Shown here: positions 23,805-35,689 of the stretch, in pieces
Position numbering within the stretch: position 1 is the stretch's first letter
Layout: every line of letters begins with the position of its first letter
NCBI GenBank assembly: GCA_963662155.1
Contig: OY759262.1
Coordinates: 65,272,763 to 65,336,762 of the forward strand
Length of the DNA stretch: 64,000 nucleotides
Direction: 5' to 3'
Source: Lamellibrachia columna
Taxonomy: Eukaryota; Annelida; Polychaeta; Sabellida; Siboglinidae
Notes under the pieces: model-generated
The model's input: the letters and a program-made list of their open reading frames with translations, nothing else
Told to the model about the DNA's origin: nothing
The model's database searches: none
Program-made: the position numbers and the translations under genes

Positions 23805-24032
23805 TTACTGCTGAAACATGGCGAGTTCTCTCGACGTTCGCTGCAGTCGACTCAGTTTCTTGGTCAGTTGGTCACGCTTGAGTGCCACTTCACGAGTTTC
23901 TTTCAGCGTGTCCAGGGTGCCTGGGTCATCTGCCAAGGCGATGACTTCGTTGCGAATCTTTGACGACAGTTCGTCAATCATGTCGTACGAGATGGTCATG
24001 GGAACGTAGTCAACGAGGCGTCGGTTGCAAAC
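23805..24032 (-). CDS. Mx: Mx copy A last exon (GTPase effector domain, C-terminus)
   Basis: Starts after a CTAG acceptor with VCNRRLVDYVPMTISYDMI and ends in LAMFQQ and a TAA stop. The LKETREVALKRDQLTKKL block fits the helical effector domain that folds back on the stalk. It is intact and closely matches 44248-44475 in copy B. Confidence 0.88.
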   Translation of the reverse strand, partial: VCNRRLVDYVPMTISYDMIDELSSKIRNEVIALADDPGTLDTLKETREVALKRDQLTKKLSRLQRTSRELAMFQQ

Positions 24033-24239
24033 CTAGATCAAACGAAACCAATAATTGAATGTACTACGTGCCAGTGTTACCAGTGGTTACATTCTATGCG
24101 TGCACGTATACAGGGTGTAACAAGATTGCCACCCAAAGTAACAGCCTCCTGGCGGTAAGTGGACAATGAAGCCTTTGGGTTATTGAGTGTCTAACAAGTG
24201 TATATATATATCTGTAACCATCTTTATAAGATAAGCAAC

Positions 24240-24545
24240 GTCTGTTCACAACGCCAGCATCATTTCCATAATCAGTAAATACTTTGTTACATTAATTTAT
24301 CGTCTCCTGGGAAATGAATACTAACTTAAATACGATCTACATTAATTTATTATCACCTGGGAAATGCATATTATTATAAATACGATGTACATTCATTAAT
24401 CGTCTCCGGGGAAATGAATACTAACTTAAATACGATCTACATTAATTTATTATCACCTGGGAAATGCGTATTAATATAAATACGATCTACATTCATTAAT
24501 CGTCTCCGGGGAAATGAATACTAACTTAAATACGATCTACATTGT
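24240..24545. repeat. ~56-bp imperfect repeats, 5-6 copies
   Basis: Alternating units of ACATTAATTTATCG/TTATCACCTGGGAAATG and TAAATACGATCTAC, giving a dimer of about 112 bp. Lies in the last intron of Mx copy A. Confidence 0.85.
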
Positions 24546-24644
24546 TCTTTGACTAATCCTACTTCGTGACATCTAGTTCATGTACGTCCTTCATGTTTGA
24601 AAATATACGTATATCTGTTTATATCCGCTCAATATTTTTAAATT

Positions 24645-25410
24645 CGGTTTGCTCCTAATCTCCTCGTCATATCTGTTGTTAAACGACATTCGTTGGTCCA
24701 TTTTTTCTCATAAATAAGGTTTCTAAGTTCTGGAATCAGCGTGATTGTTGTCCTCTGTCCTATGCGTTGGACAACTAAGTCCGTGTTACAATAACTCCTC
24801 CGAATATGTATGTAGTACCATAAATAAGGCATAATTGCTTTATAAAAACTTATGATTAGCTCTTGTTTATGCATATGTAGTGGTTCTCCTAATCAACTCA
24901 ATATTAGCAGCAGCAGCAGAGTACCTCAATGTTATTAATACATTATTCAAACTTCTGAAATTTACTGACGGCAGAACTGTTTAGAAAAGTGATGGAGATA
25001 CATAAAATATGAGGTAGACAAATTTGGCTGAAAAATGGCAGATATTATTCAAAGATGGGAATGCAAATGCTTACACAAATTACATTGTAACGTAGACGGA
25101 GAATATCCAATGGAGGATACTATATTAGTTACAGCCTTCGAAGAAAACAACTTAGGAGTAATAATTAACGACAACATGACATGTTCGAAGCACTATGGAA
25201 TGGTGTTTTCATAGACAGATATATCGTGCAATTATTTACGAGAAATCGAAACAGATCATTATACTCTTGTATAAAGCAACATAAGGCGTCGTTTCAATGA
25301 CTGCATACACACGCGGGAAGTCACATCGGAAAAAAGACAAAGACAAGCCGGAAAGAATAAAAGGAATCGAGCTAGTTAATACAAATGAATGAATGTTGTA
25401 GACGGATCAG
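24645..25410 (-). mobile_element. Segmental duplication A, copy 1, with jockey/CR1-like RT tail
   Basis: Matches 26125-26890 almost base for base (~98 percent by eye). On the minus strand 24870-24650 reads LIPELRNLIYEKKW...LTTDMTRRLGANRIE, a decayed C-terminal piece of a jockey/CR1-like RT. The rest is non-coding. Lies in the last intron of Mx copy A. Confidence 0.8.
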
Positions 25411-25419
25411 ATCAAAACT

Positions 25420-26030
25420 CACCTCTTGTTCTCGTTAAGTCGACAGATAATATAGTGTGTTGCAGTTTGCATTATTTCAATGTGGACTTTAATAGCCGTA
25501 ACATATAAAAATTATACTAATATGATTTTGTTCAACGTCCGACGCATTTAATATATGACAAATACACAATGTGACATTGATACATCTTGTGTGCATACTA
25601 ATGCAGGTACGTACTGGTGGATACATTTATGGCGCAGGTGTGCAGATTGAAGTAATATTAACACAATTATATCTACCTTCATTGAATGTTATTGAGTTGT
25701 TCTGCCCAAAGAAAAACCTTCAGTGTGTGTGGGTTTGATAAATGTGGAAGTTGAACGCTGTTGTACCCCTTTCCTGTTGGCAAAATAGTCATGTAGACGC
25801 AGTTCCTGAAAAGGATTATCTTGTTAGATGTACCCCCTATCGCAAGAGCAGATGCAGCTAAATAATATCTTCTTTTGAACAAATTGATTTGTGGAGAAGT
25901 TTTGTAGGGATGGCTGATATCTACACGAGGGATGGGCTTCATCTAAGTGGAAAGGGTACAGCAGTATTTGCTGATGAACTCTTAGCAGCAGTTTCATGGG
26001 TAGCATAAGAAATATGTTTGATAGTAAATA
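25420..26030 (+). mobile_element. Segmental duplication B, copy 1, with SGNH-esterase fragment
   Basis: Matches 27900-28500 in direct orientation. On the plus strand about 25900-26005 reads DIYTRDGLHLSGKGTAVFADELLAAVSW. The D-G-L-H element resembles the block III Asp/His of SGNH esterase-like domains carried by some non-LTR retrotransposons. Upstream stops show decay. Confidence 0.65.
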
Positions 26031-26124
26031 CTGTTTAAACAAGAAGCGCAGGGGATTACTTAGAAGTGTCTCAAGCAGTACAAAAGGCCACTAGTACACA
26101 CAAATCATTAGGTATTGCAACTTC

Positions 26125-26890
26125 TATTCGGTTTGCTCTTAATCTCCTCGTCATATCTGTTGTTAAACAACATTCGTTGGTCCATTTTTTCTCATAAATA
26201 AGGTTTCTAAGTTCTGGAATCAGCGTGATTGTTGTCCTCTGTCCTCTGCGTAGGACAACTAAGTCCGTGTTACAATAACTCCTCCGAATATGTACGTAGT
26301 ACCATAAATAAGGCATAATTGCTTAATAAAAACTTATGATTAGCTCTTGTTTATGCATATGTAGTGGTTCTCCTAATCAACTCAATATTAGCAGCAGCAG
26401 CAGAGTACCCCAATGTTATTAATACATTATTCAAACTTCTGAAATTTACTGACGGCAGAACTGTTTAGAAAAGTGATGGAGATACATAAAATATGAGGTA
26501 GACAAATTTGGCTAAAAAATGGCAGATATTATTCAAAGATGGGAATGCAAATGCTTACACAAATTACATTGTAACGTAGACGGAGAATATCCAATGGAGG
26601 ATACTATATTAGTTACAGCCTTCGAAGAAAACAACTTAGGAGTAATAATTAACGACAACATGACATGTTCGAAGCACTATGGAATGGTGTTTTCATAGAC
26701 AGATAGATCGTGCAATTATTTACGAGAAATCGAAACAGATCATTATACTCTTGTATAAAGCAACATAAGTCGTCGTTTCAATGACTGCATACACACGCGG
26801 GAAGTCACATCGGAAAAAAGACAAAGACAAGCCGGAAAGAATAAAAGGAATCGAGCTAGTTAATACAAATGAATGAATGTTGTAGACGGA
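26125..26890 (-). mobile_element. Segmental duplication A, copy 2
   Basis: Second copy of 24645-25410, with the same RT tail on the minus strand and a few substitutions. It ends next to Mx copy A exon 26966-27135. Confidence 0.8.
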
Positions 26891-26965
26891 TCAGATAGCT
26901 TTCACACAGCGCATATATTCTAAAAATGCGACTACTGTCTTAATATTAATATAATTAAAACTTAC

Positions 26966-27135
26966 GGTAATGTAGGCTTTCATCATGTGAAACATCTGCT
27001 CAGCATCTTCCCTGCGAGTTTGTCCACGCACTGTGTGGCCGAAGGCAGTCACTGAGCTGACCACTGCGGATGCGCCGAACCCTAGCTTTTGCGTTTCTGC
27101 CAGCTTCCGTTCTTGCTCCTTCTCTAGGATGTCAT
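26966..27135 (-). CDS. Mx: Mx copy A exon (stalk end / start of effector domain)
   Basis: A TGCAG acceptor and ACC/GTAAGT donor bound 170 bp with phase 1 entry and phase 0 exit. It reads DILEKEQERKLAETQ, then a Gly/Val/Ser-rich stretch, then AEQMFHMMKAYIT. The last block matches copy B (MFHMMKEYII). The middle is 12 codons longer than in copy B, so this loop is variable in length. Confidence 0.82.
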
Positions 27136-27899
27136 CTGCATCATGGGTAATTTAAATATGCACAAATACATCTTAAGATTTGGTGTTCGAGAGGATGAGT
27201 TTGCGAACAAGCTGAAAATTGAAGTCCGTTTTAAATTCATAAGTGATGTTTTGCAAAAAGGATTTCACCGGAATTTTAATTATCATTGATAATAAATTAA
27301 CATTTACTAACTGTTTGAAGCATACACCTAAGCATTATATATACGTGGGAAACTTAATACAATAACTGACTTAATTCGATTATTAGGGATAAATTTACAT
27401 AACAAAATCTATGTCTTCGTATTTACCCCTTTCAAACATTGTATACACATTTACAGTTATGTGTTGTTCTGTATATATGTATCATTAGACGTATTACATT
27501 ACTACTTAAGTGGGCATTTAGTTATATATATACACATGCTTGTCCTGTATATTGTTGCCAATGTTCGAATAAATAAATTAATCAATTCATAAAAAAATTA
27601 AATGTTTGTGGCCTAAACCTACAAACCAAACACTGTTTGTGTGAATCGTAAACGTCGTTGATACATTATACAGTATATGTTTAGATTGTCTCAGGATGTG
27701 TATAAAAAGTTCAGGGGAGGACATGTCGCATTTCACAATTACCTACACAATTACCCAGCAAGCATTTCTATCCAAGGAACCAGCATATTTACTTTCATTG
27801 CTCACACCAGCAAGACTGCCCAGGTCCAGCTTCGATCATCTGGTTCTAGTCCACTGTTCGTTCCCAGTGTTAAAACAAAAGCTTTGTCAGTTGCCGCAC
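27136..27899. other. Intronic, no gene recognised
   Basis: AT-rich sequence inside the long intron of Mx copy A. An open stretch at 27677-27940 on the plus strand resembles nothing I know. Confidence 0.5.
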
Positions 27900-29290
27900 C
27901 AACTCACCCCTTGTTCTCATTAAGTCGACAGATAATATAGTGTGTTTGCATTATTTCAATGTGGACTTTAATAGCCGTAACATATAAAAATGATACTAAT
28001 ATGATTTTGTTCAACGTCCGACGCATTTAATATATGACAAATACACAATGTGACATTGATACATCTTGTGTGCATACTAATGCAGGTACGTACTGGTGGA
28101 TACATTTATGGCGCAGGTGTGCAGATTGAAGTAATATTAAAAAAATTACATCTACCTTCATTGAATGTTATTGAGTTGTTCTGCCCAAAGAAAAACCTTC
28201 AGTGTGTGTGGGTTTGATAAATGTGGAAGTTGAACGCTGTTGTACCCCTTTCCTGTTGGCAAAATAGTCATGTAGATGCAGTTCCTGAAAAGGATTATCT
28301 TGTTAGATGTACCCCCTATCGCAAGAGTAGATGCAGCTAAATAATATCTTATTTTGAACAAATTGATTTGTGGAGAAGTTTTGTAGGGATGGCTGATATC
28401 TACACGAGGGATGGGCTTCATCTAAGTGGAAAGGGTACAGCAGTATTTGCTGATGAACTCTTAGCAGCAGTTTCATGGGTAGCATAAGAAATATGTTTGA
28501 TAGTAAACACTGACTCAAGCAGTACAAAAGGCCACTAGTACACACAAATCATTAGGTATTGCAACTTCAAAGGGTAATCACATTCTTGGGTTGATTAGGA
28601 GAAACATAACATACAAGGGAATAATGCTAATTATACCTCTGCATAAAGCAATAGTTAGACCTCATTTAAACTACTGTATACAAGCATGGAGACCATGTCG
28701 TAAGAAGGATATAGATACGTTTGAACGCATACAGAGGAGAGCAACTAAAGTTATTCCAGAACTGAGAGACCTTATTTATTAAGAATGCCTGAAAGAATGT
28801 GGTTTAACAACTCCAGAGACAAGGAGGTTAAGAGGAGACCAGATTGAAGATATTGAATGGGTACGACAATATTGATAGAAATATGCTTTTATCACTCAAG
28901 AAAGATAGTAGAACTAGATGACATAAGGTAGAATTAGTAAAGGTTTAGGATTTGAATTAGTAAAGGATCAGTGGACATCAGGAAGCACTCGTTCTCACAG
29001 AGGACAATAAATTAATGGAACAAATTGTCTACAGATTGTGTAACTGCTACCAGCGTGAATATGTTTAAAAAAAATGGGTTGACACATATCTCAGTAGGGC
29101 GGGTTACACGCAGATGAACATTGTTGAACTCTCGATAATCCACTGGCTTCCTTGTTCACTTGCCATCTGGGTGCTTGGCTTGGATGGAAAATCTTGTTAA
29201 AAATTGAATCTGTCTTTAATTGTGCAGCTTCTTCTTCGAACATTACAACTGATGACTTCGTAATGTCACATATTTAATGTGACTAGATGA
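27900..29290 (+). mobile_element. Jockey/CR1-like element: SGNH fragment joined to RT 3' end
   Basis: 27900-28500 is the second copy of duplication B (DGLHLSGKG near 28405). From 28560 it continues with the RT C-terminus: KGNHILGLIRRNITYKG, IVRPHLNYCIQAWRP, ERIQRRATK, CGLTTPETRRLRGDQIE, then a decayed tail. A 3' segment with CTGGCTTCCTTGT and ACTTGCCATCTGG is shared with 58830-58910. The core RT between the esterase and C-terminus is missing, so this is an internally deleted copy. Confidence 0.75.
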
Positions 29291-29680
29291 AGAATGACCC
29301 GAGGGAAGTGATTGGGATGCACTTCAGCCTAGCGGGAAGAATCGTAAGAAGCCAGTTGATGTGGGCATATCACGTGGTGCGGATGCAGGCCTGCCGGCTA
29401 CCTTAGAAAGCAGAGGCAATGAAACAGCCAGGCCGTAGGAAAAGTGAAAAACCACAACTAAGATGGAAGGACTGCATAAAGAGGGATGGACAACATAGAC
29501 ACGACCAGAGTATGAGTCCATGACAGGTTATATATTCACCCCATGTGTGACAACTCTGTGTTCCTCTACAGCTTGGAGTGTTGGCGCAAGACATTAACAT
29601 ATTTTCAGTTGCTTGTTAAGGTTGGAAAGGGCGCTATATAAATACGTGTGATTGACTGGGTGATTGATTGAAGTAGCACA
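29291..29680 (+). mobile_element. RTE/L2-like RT C-terminal remnant with 3' tail
   Basis: Reads WAYHVVRMQACRLP, GRRKSEKPQLRWKDCIKRD in the plus strand with stops between; this resembles the C-terminal RWxGHVxRM...GRPxxRWxDxV pattern of RTE/L2-type elements. It ends in GGGCGCTATATAAATACG and a TGATTGAC-type repeat, a usual 3' tail of such elements. Confidence 0.6.
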
Positions 29681-29839
29681 GTAAATGGGAACATTTAGTT
29701 CCCGTTGTATACACTATGTAGAAAGGACTTGCGGTTTAGTGTGCTTCGTCCGAACTACGCATATATCCAACTTCCTTCCCATATGCTAGGTGCTAGGTGA
29801 CTCCAATTTTTCCAAAATGGCTTGGTTTGTTCACCAGAC

Positions 29840-30280
29840 TACGAATCCAATATTTCATTATCCCAATGTCAACACTAAGCTATTGAATCACAACACGTTT
29901 TGTTGGTGTCCATGTGATGATGATGTGATGTCCCGTCAAGTCGTACTTCTGGTGACGTTCACGATCAGCTGTCTCCAACCAATCAAGTATCTTGCTACTT
30001 CTGGTTACGTCCAACCAATCAAGTCTCTTGTTACGTCTCTCAATTCGTCTATCGTCAGATATGATGCATCCCTATAATCTCATCCTTCCATCTCATGTGT
30101 TATCTTCCTTTCTTTCGCTTGCCTTCAGTCACTCCGATCATTATCGACTTTCACACCTGTCGTCGTCTACATGCATGATGTGCCCGAAATACCATAGCTT
30201 CTGTCTCAAGATCAGTGCTTCTAGTGGGGAGATGTTATAGACCTCTTCAAGGAAGAACATGTTTGTTTTCTATGTGGGCG
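29840..30280 (-). mobile_element. Second RTE/L2-like RT C-terminal remnant
   Basis: The minus strand reads LRQKLWYFGHIMHVDDD, then a GK(R)-rich stretch and GWRQLIVNVTRS with stops and frameshifts. It is the same type of C-terminal block as 29291-29680 but on the other strand. Confidence 0.6.
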
Positions 30281-31040
30281 TATCACATGCTTACAGTACA
30301 AATTCAGTTGATTCAACAAACAGTAAACATTCATAGACAACTATAGCTGACTTTTGTCTCAATATATTTTTAGATATTAGCCTATTATTCAAATTCCCTG
30401 ATGATTTTAAAACCGTATTAAAAACGTAACCAATGCCAACATATTGTCATATGTCTTTACGGTACCATCATACGGAATGAAAATCCGTTCCATTCACGAT
30501 TAATAATATTGTTCGTTACGCGTATGATGCATTCGTTATGTGTGCTTGTCGTTTGAAATACAAATGTAATACTCATATCAGAAACACAATCCAGGTGACC
30601 CTACCTCCAGGCTTAGACATCCATAAGCTTCCAAGGCTGAGATACACTGATGCCGTGTATTCACAGTCTGCTGATTACCACCTTTCAGCATGCATTCAGC
30701 GCCAGCTGGTGGTACGAACTTTGCTGTGGTGCTACATATATCACCTAATCTCAAGTAGCAATGATCAGGACTTACAACAAAATCAACAATGACCACAGCG
30801 TAAGAACATCATATTATTAAAGTAGGTGCCTACCCTGAAATCAGATTAATTGCGCATCGGTCCGAGTAATGTAGACGTAACATGAATTCAACACTCGTAA
30901 ACGTTACACTGCGATTGAAACTACGTCCATAATGCGAACAGTAAACACAAATTATACATTTACACTGTATTAGTAAAGCACACTAATAAACATTTATAAA
31001 AGAACGTACCTTTATCCTTTACCCGGGTATTCAGGTACTG
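30281..31040. other. Intronic, no gene recognised
   Basis: No convincing coding or repeat structure. A short plus-strand frame at 30538-30792 has no recognisable domain. Confidence 0.5.
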
Positions 31041-31047
31041 TTACTTG

Positions 31048-32010
<963 letters not shown>

Positions 32011-32039
32011 ACTGGAGTAATACAAGGCTATATACTGAG

Positions 32040-32462
32040 GAAATATATATTGAGGAAACAAAATCAAGAAATGACTGGACAGATGAACAAGTGCTGGGAT
32101 ACTCTGAAACATTTATGTTGAAGAGCTGCAGTCTGTGATAAACAGTTTGCCCAGCCTCCATCACTGAAGTCAAGAGAGCAAACTGTGATGGAAATCCACA
32201 TTTGCTAAACGCATTGTTTTCCCTATCTTGGCAATGTCATGTCCAAAGATGGAGACTGTTCTAATGACATCAATAATATGCTTGGAAATGCATGAGGTTC
32301 ATTTCAGAAACTCACAAAAACCTGCCGGTCAAAGGGTATAATTACAAATATTAAAATAAAAATTGTCAACAATTATTTTATACCCGTGCTTCTCTATAGC
32401 TCTGAAACATGGAAAGCAACAACAACAACTATTGGACAGAAACTAACAACTTTCCAGAAACG
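32040..32462 (+). mobile_element. RTE-like RT fragment
   Basis: The plus strand reads YLGNVMSKDGDCSNDINNMLG, KLTKTCRSKGIITNIKIKIVNNYFIPVLLYSSETWKA in pieces, then TTFQKR; a few stops interrupt it. It is tail-adjacent to the minus-strand jockey/CR1-like RT. The same pair occurs inverted at 57470-58910. It ends exactly where the Mx inverted arm begins. Confidence 0.75.
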
Positions 32463-32955
32463 TAAGTATACACAAATACGCGTTTGACGTTCTTGTGCTC
32501 GAAAGGACGAGTGTATGAAGAAACGAAACATTTAAATCAGTTTTGAAGTTATAGTCCGTCACACGATGTTCTCAAAATGTATAGATTGTTGCCACCTCGG
32601 TTTATGGCACTTTATTGCAACCAAAATGTAGGAAAATGTGTTTACTTTACATTTCTGCCTGTTACACTGTTACACTGTTACACTGTTACACTGCCCTCAA
32701 TTACCCTGAATCATGTTCAATTTCATAAAATATGGACCGACCCCATTTCCATAAATATTAAACACAGTAGTTCGGCAGCCGAGGTGGGTAACTTCTTTTA
32801 ACCGCATAAAGATGTGTATTGTAGAATATTCATCTCTAGCCTAATTATATGTAATGATGTCTATATTTTGGTACCAAAAATATTAGATAAAATGTTTTGC
32901 TAACTACTTGCGGAGCTCGAGATATAGTCGTTTTTCGAAAGTCTACAAAATTTTA

Positions 32956-33043
<88 letters not shown>
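32956..33043. repeat. (AT)n microsatellite, left Mx arm
   Basis: Pure TA dinucleotides; counterpart at 42403-42514. Confidence 0.95.
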
Positions 33044-33045
<2 letters not shown>

Positions 33046-33857
33046 CCGCCATCTTTACATTTTTTTCAAAATACTATTGGTGGCATTGAACTCCGGAAAA
33101 ACATATAAAAAGACAATTTAATCACCTTGGTCTCTGAGTTTGGCCGCCATCTTGGTTTTTTTACATTGTTTAAAAACCAAAGGTGGAATCGATTTCCACA
33201 TGCATGAAAACATAAACAGATATTGTAATCATATATGTGTCTTATCTGTTTGCAAAAATATGATAATAAGTTGATTTTAACGATCGTGTGGCGGCCATCA
33301 TAGCTATTTCAATTTTTTTCAATGTTCCAACGGGTGAAACTTGCGTACCAACCTGGTTGTCATTATATGTATGCTAGAGATAATATTCAACAATAAAACA
33401 TTTTATCTGATGAAAAGAAGTTACCCCACTCGGCTGCCAAACTACTGTGTTTATAATTTATGGAAATGGGGTGGGTCCATATTTGATTAAATTGAACATT
33501 TTCAAGGTAATTGCTAACCGGGGGTGGGGGTTGGTCACAGTGGATTCCGGATGACTTTGTGGCGGATAGACCCCCACAGATAGACCCCCATAGATACATG
33601 GGGTGGAAAAGATGTGAATGGAAAATGCTAGTCTTTAGTGACATAATTTAGTACTTGTAGCGGGTGGCTGCCGGAGACAGTTAAATAGTGAATTATAGAT
33701 ATTACTTGTACACACCATTTGGGGCCCGGCATGCTTGTTGTGATGATGTGTGTCGTTTTGATATGTATGTTTGCATAATTGCTGGTAATAGTTTGCTTAA
33801 TTGAATGTCATTTTTTGGGCCTATTTCACTCTACGCTGCGCTGTTATTCTACATAAA

Positions 33858-33905
33858 TACACACACACACACATACGCACGCACGCACGCGCGCGCACGC
33901 ACGCT

Positions 33906-33958
<53 letters not shown>

Positions 33959-33973
33959 TCACTCACTCACTCA

Positions 33974-34024
<51 letters not shown>

Positions 34025-34035
34025 CACACACACGA
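33858..34035. repeat. (AC)n/(ACGC)n/(ACTC)n compound microsatellite
   Basis: AC tracts flank ACGC and ACTC runs. The right arm carries a plain (GT)n at the corresponding place (41380-41474), so the tract has evolved independently. Confidence 0.95.
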
Positions 34036-34155
34036 ACTGGATAAACTGCGATGTATAGGGTTTTAAATACGAATAACTGAACTATAATTATGTTAAGCTG
34101 TTCTATACACCGATTACTGTAAAATATATTCGATTACATCGTAACCGAACTGTAC

Positions 34156-34273
34156 CTAAATCAGCATTGTAGATGTCGTACTGGGCGAACGGATTTCTCT
34201 CCATCTTGAGCAGTTTCCGCAGAGCGTCCTGACACGCATTGTCTGCCTCGACACGCAGTCGGTACACGAGGCT
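34156..34273 (-). CDS. Mx: Mx copy A stalk exon
   Basis: Acceptor ACACCCAG, donor G/GTACAG, 118 bp, phase 0 in and 1 out. It reads SLVYRLRVEADNACQDALRK then LLKMERNPFAQYDIYNADL. The LLKMERNPFxQ block is the conserved stalk segment of Mx proteins that precedes the variable loop. Intact, unlike its partner 41130-41247. Confidence 0.85.
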
Positions 34274-34631
34274 CTGGGTGTAAAGATGACGATACAATGC
34301 AATACTATGTTCTCATGCAGAAACGGAGGCGGAGATGAACTTCAAAGTATTAATTGTTGTTTGTTTGAAGTTAGTCACTAAACAGTGCATCTATGTGTCT
34401 TACATATTGTCCAAATACAAACAAATAGTCTAGTAAGAGACGTCCACAGGCAATAGACATCTCGTTTCCAATAGCACTCTTGCAGATAGCTTAGTAGTGC
34501 AAGCTAGGATCGTAGCATCGATGTCTTATGCTTGAGTTAATTAATTAATCGAGCTGAATAAGTAAAACAATCAATGCATCAATAAGGATAGGTGATATCT
34601 CCATTACGACCTTCTGTAGAACGCTTCAAAC

Positions 34632-34870
34632 CTTAATTTTCCGATCAAGGTTTGGGAGATTTTCAAACGTGTTGGTTGCAAGTTTGCCAAATATATCCGC
34701 AACCAACTGACTGACGTCCTGTAGAGTTTCCATCAATGGTTCTTCATATTTCTCCACAATCTCCACAATGAGAGCTTCACAGATGGAATACTTGAGGAAC
34801 CCCGGCAGCTCTCGACCGCGCTGGCCGCTTGAAAGCTCCATTATGTGTTCAATGTAAGTTTGACTTCGCG
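34632..34870 (-). CDS. Mx: Mx copy A stalk exon with RGRELPGF motif
   Basis: A CTTGCAG acceptor opens 239 bp that read RSQTYIEHIMELSS, GQRGRELPGFLKYSICEAL, EKYEEPLMETLQDVSQLV and FENLPNLDRKIK. RGRELPGF is the Mx stalk signature. The donor AAG/GTTTGA is weak and identical in both copies. No stops inside. Confidence 0.88.
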
Positions 34871-35029
34871 CTGCAAGACAAAGAAATATTACAGAATAGC
34901 AGTTCCATTGTCACAGCAGGTTCATTGTCATAGCAGCTTCATTGTCATAAAATGTCAGTAGTCAAAATATAATTGTCATTGTTGTTATATATCAGTCTGT
35001 TTATGCGCATTGGCATATGTATGTATATT

Positions 35030-35140
35030 CCATTACAACATATACAACAACATCTACAACAACATGTACAACAAAATCTACAACAACATCTACAACAACA
35101 TCTACAACAACATCTGCTGCCGCCGCCGCCGCTGCTTCTA
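35030..35140. repeat. 12-bp CAACATCTACAA repeat plus GCC run, left Mx arm
   Basis: Short tandem repeat in the intron, mirrored and longer at 40238-40380 (TTGTTGTAGATG). Confidence 0.9.
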
Positions 35141-35218
35141 CGCTGTTGTAATATATTGTATAATAAATTAAATACACGTTTTTATTGTAATGTCATGTAT
35201 GAATGTCAGGCTACTTAC

Positions 35219-35345
35219 CAGGAGATAGTGCACGTATTTCTTATGCCAGTTGTTCGTAATATTCTCTGCATCTAGGAACGAGTCTGAGTCTTCCCAAACC
35301 CTTGTATTCCCTACGGACGACACTCTTGGTGTCATCCGCGTACTG
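35219..35345 (-). pseudogene. Mx: Mx copy A exon with nonsense codon
   Basis: 127 bp between a GCTTCAG acceptor and CCTG/GTAAGT donor. It reads QYADDTKSVVRREYKGLG, then PRCREYYEQLA, then TAA at 35241-35243, then EIRALSP. Copy B has CCA (Pro) at the stop position, and phases agree with the neighbours. Confidence 0.82.
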
Positions 35346-35559
35346 CTGAAGCAGCTGTTTGTGTCACAGTCAACAGTACTCCTATTAGTATGTTCACCAA
35401 CCATCAGTGAACATGTAAAAATTGAGGTTTACAGAACATATTGGTAAACCGTCCCATGCCGTATGTATGTACGTAGCGCCCTCTGGCACATAACTGGTCA
35501 GTTTGCTTACATTGAACAATAGTAGAAGACACGCATAGCTTTGCAAACAATCTACGATT

Positions 35560-35651
35560 CATGGTAATTCTCCACAATAAGAGCCTCACAGATGAAATAC
35601 TTCAGGAACCTCGGCAGCTCTACACTACTGCGCTGGCCGCTTGAAAGCTTA
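35560..35651 (-). pseudogene. Truncated extra copy of the Mx stalk exon, left arm
   Basis: The minus strand reads LSSGQR, then VELPRFLKYFICEALIVEN and stops matching. It duplicates the first third of the 34632-34870 exon and sits at the inner end of the arm. Mirrored at 39733-39815. Confidence 0.8.
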
Positions 35652-35689
35652 GATAAATCGAAGATGGATGAACGTCAGTGTTATAGATC

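Larger units (their letters stand above)
32461..35651. repeat. Mx inverted duplication, left arm
   Basis: Reverse-complement match of 39733-43075 over most of its length, including Mx exons, the CAACATCTA repeats, (AT)n and (AC)n tracts at corresponding places and non-coding blocks such as CCACCCCATTTCCATAAAT. By eye the identity is high but both arms have their own indels and substitutions. Confidence 0.85.

Noticed and set aside
33387..33644. Matching open frames at 33387-33644 (-) and 41806-42048 (+) as a conserved gene
   Set aside because: They are mirror copies because they lie in the inverted arms; neither matches a known domain, and flanking indels break the frame elsewhere.
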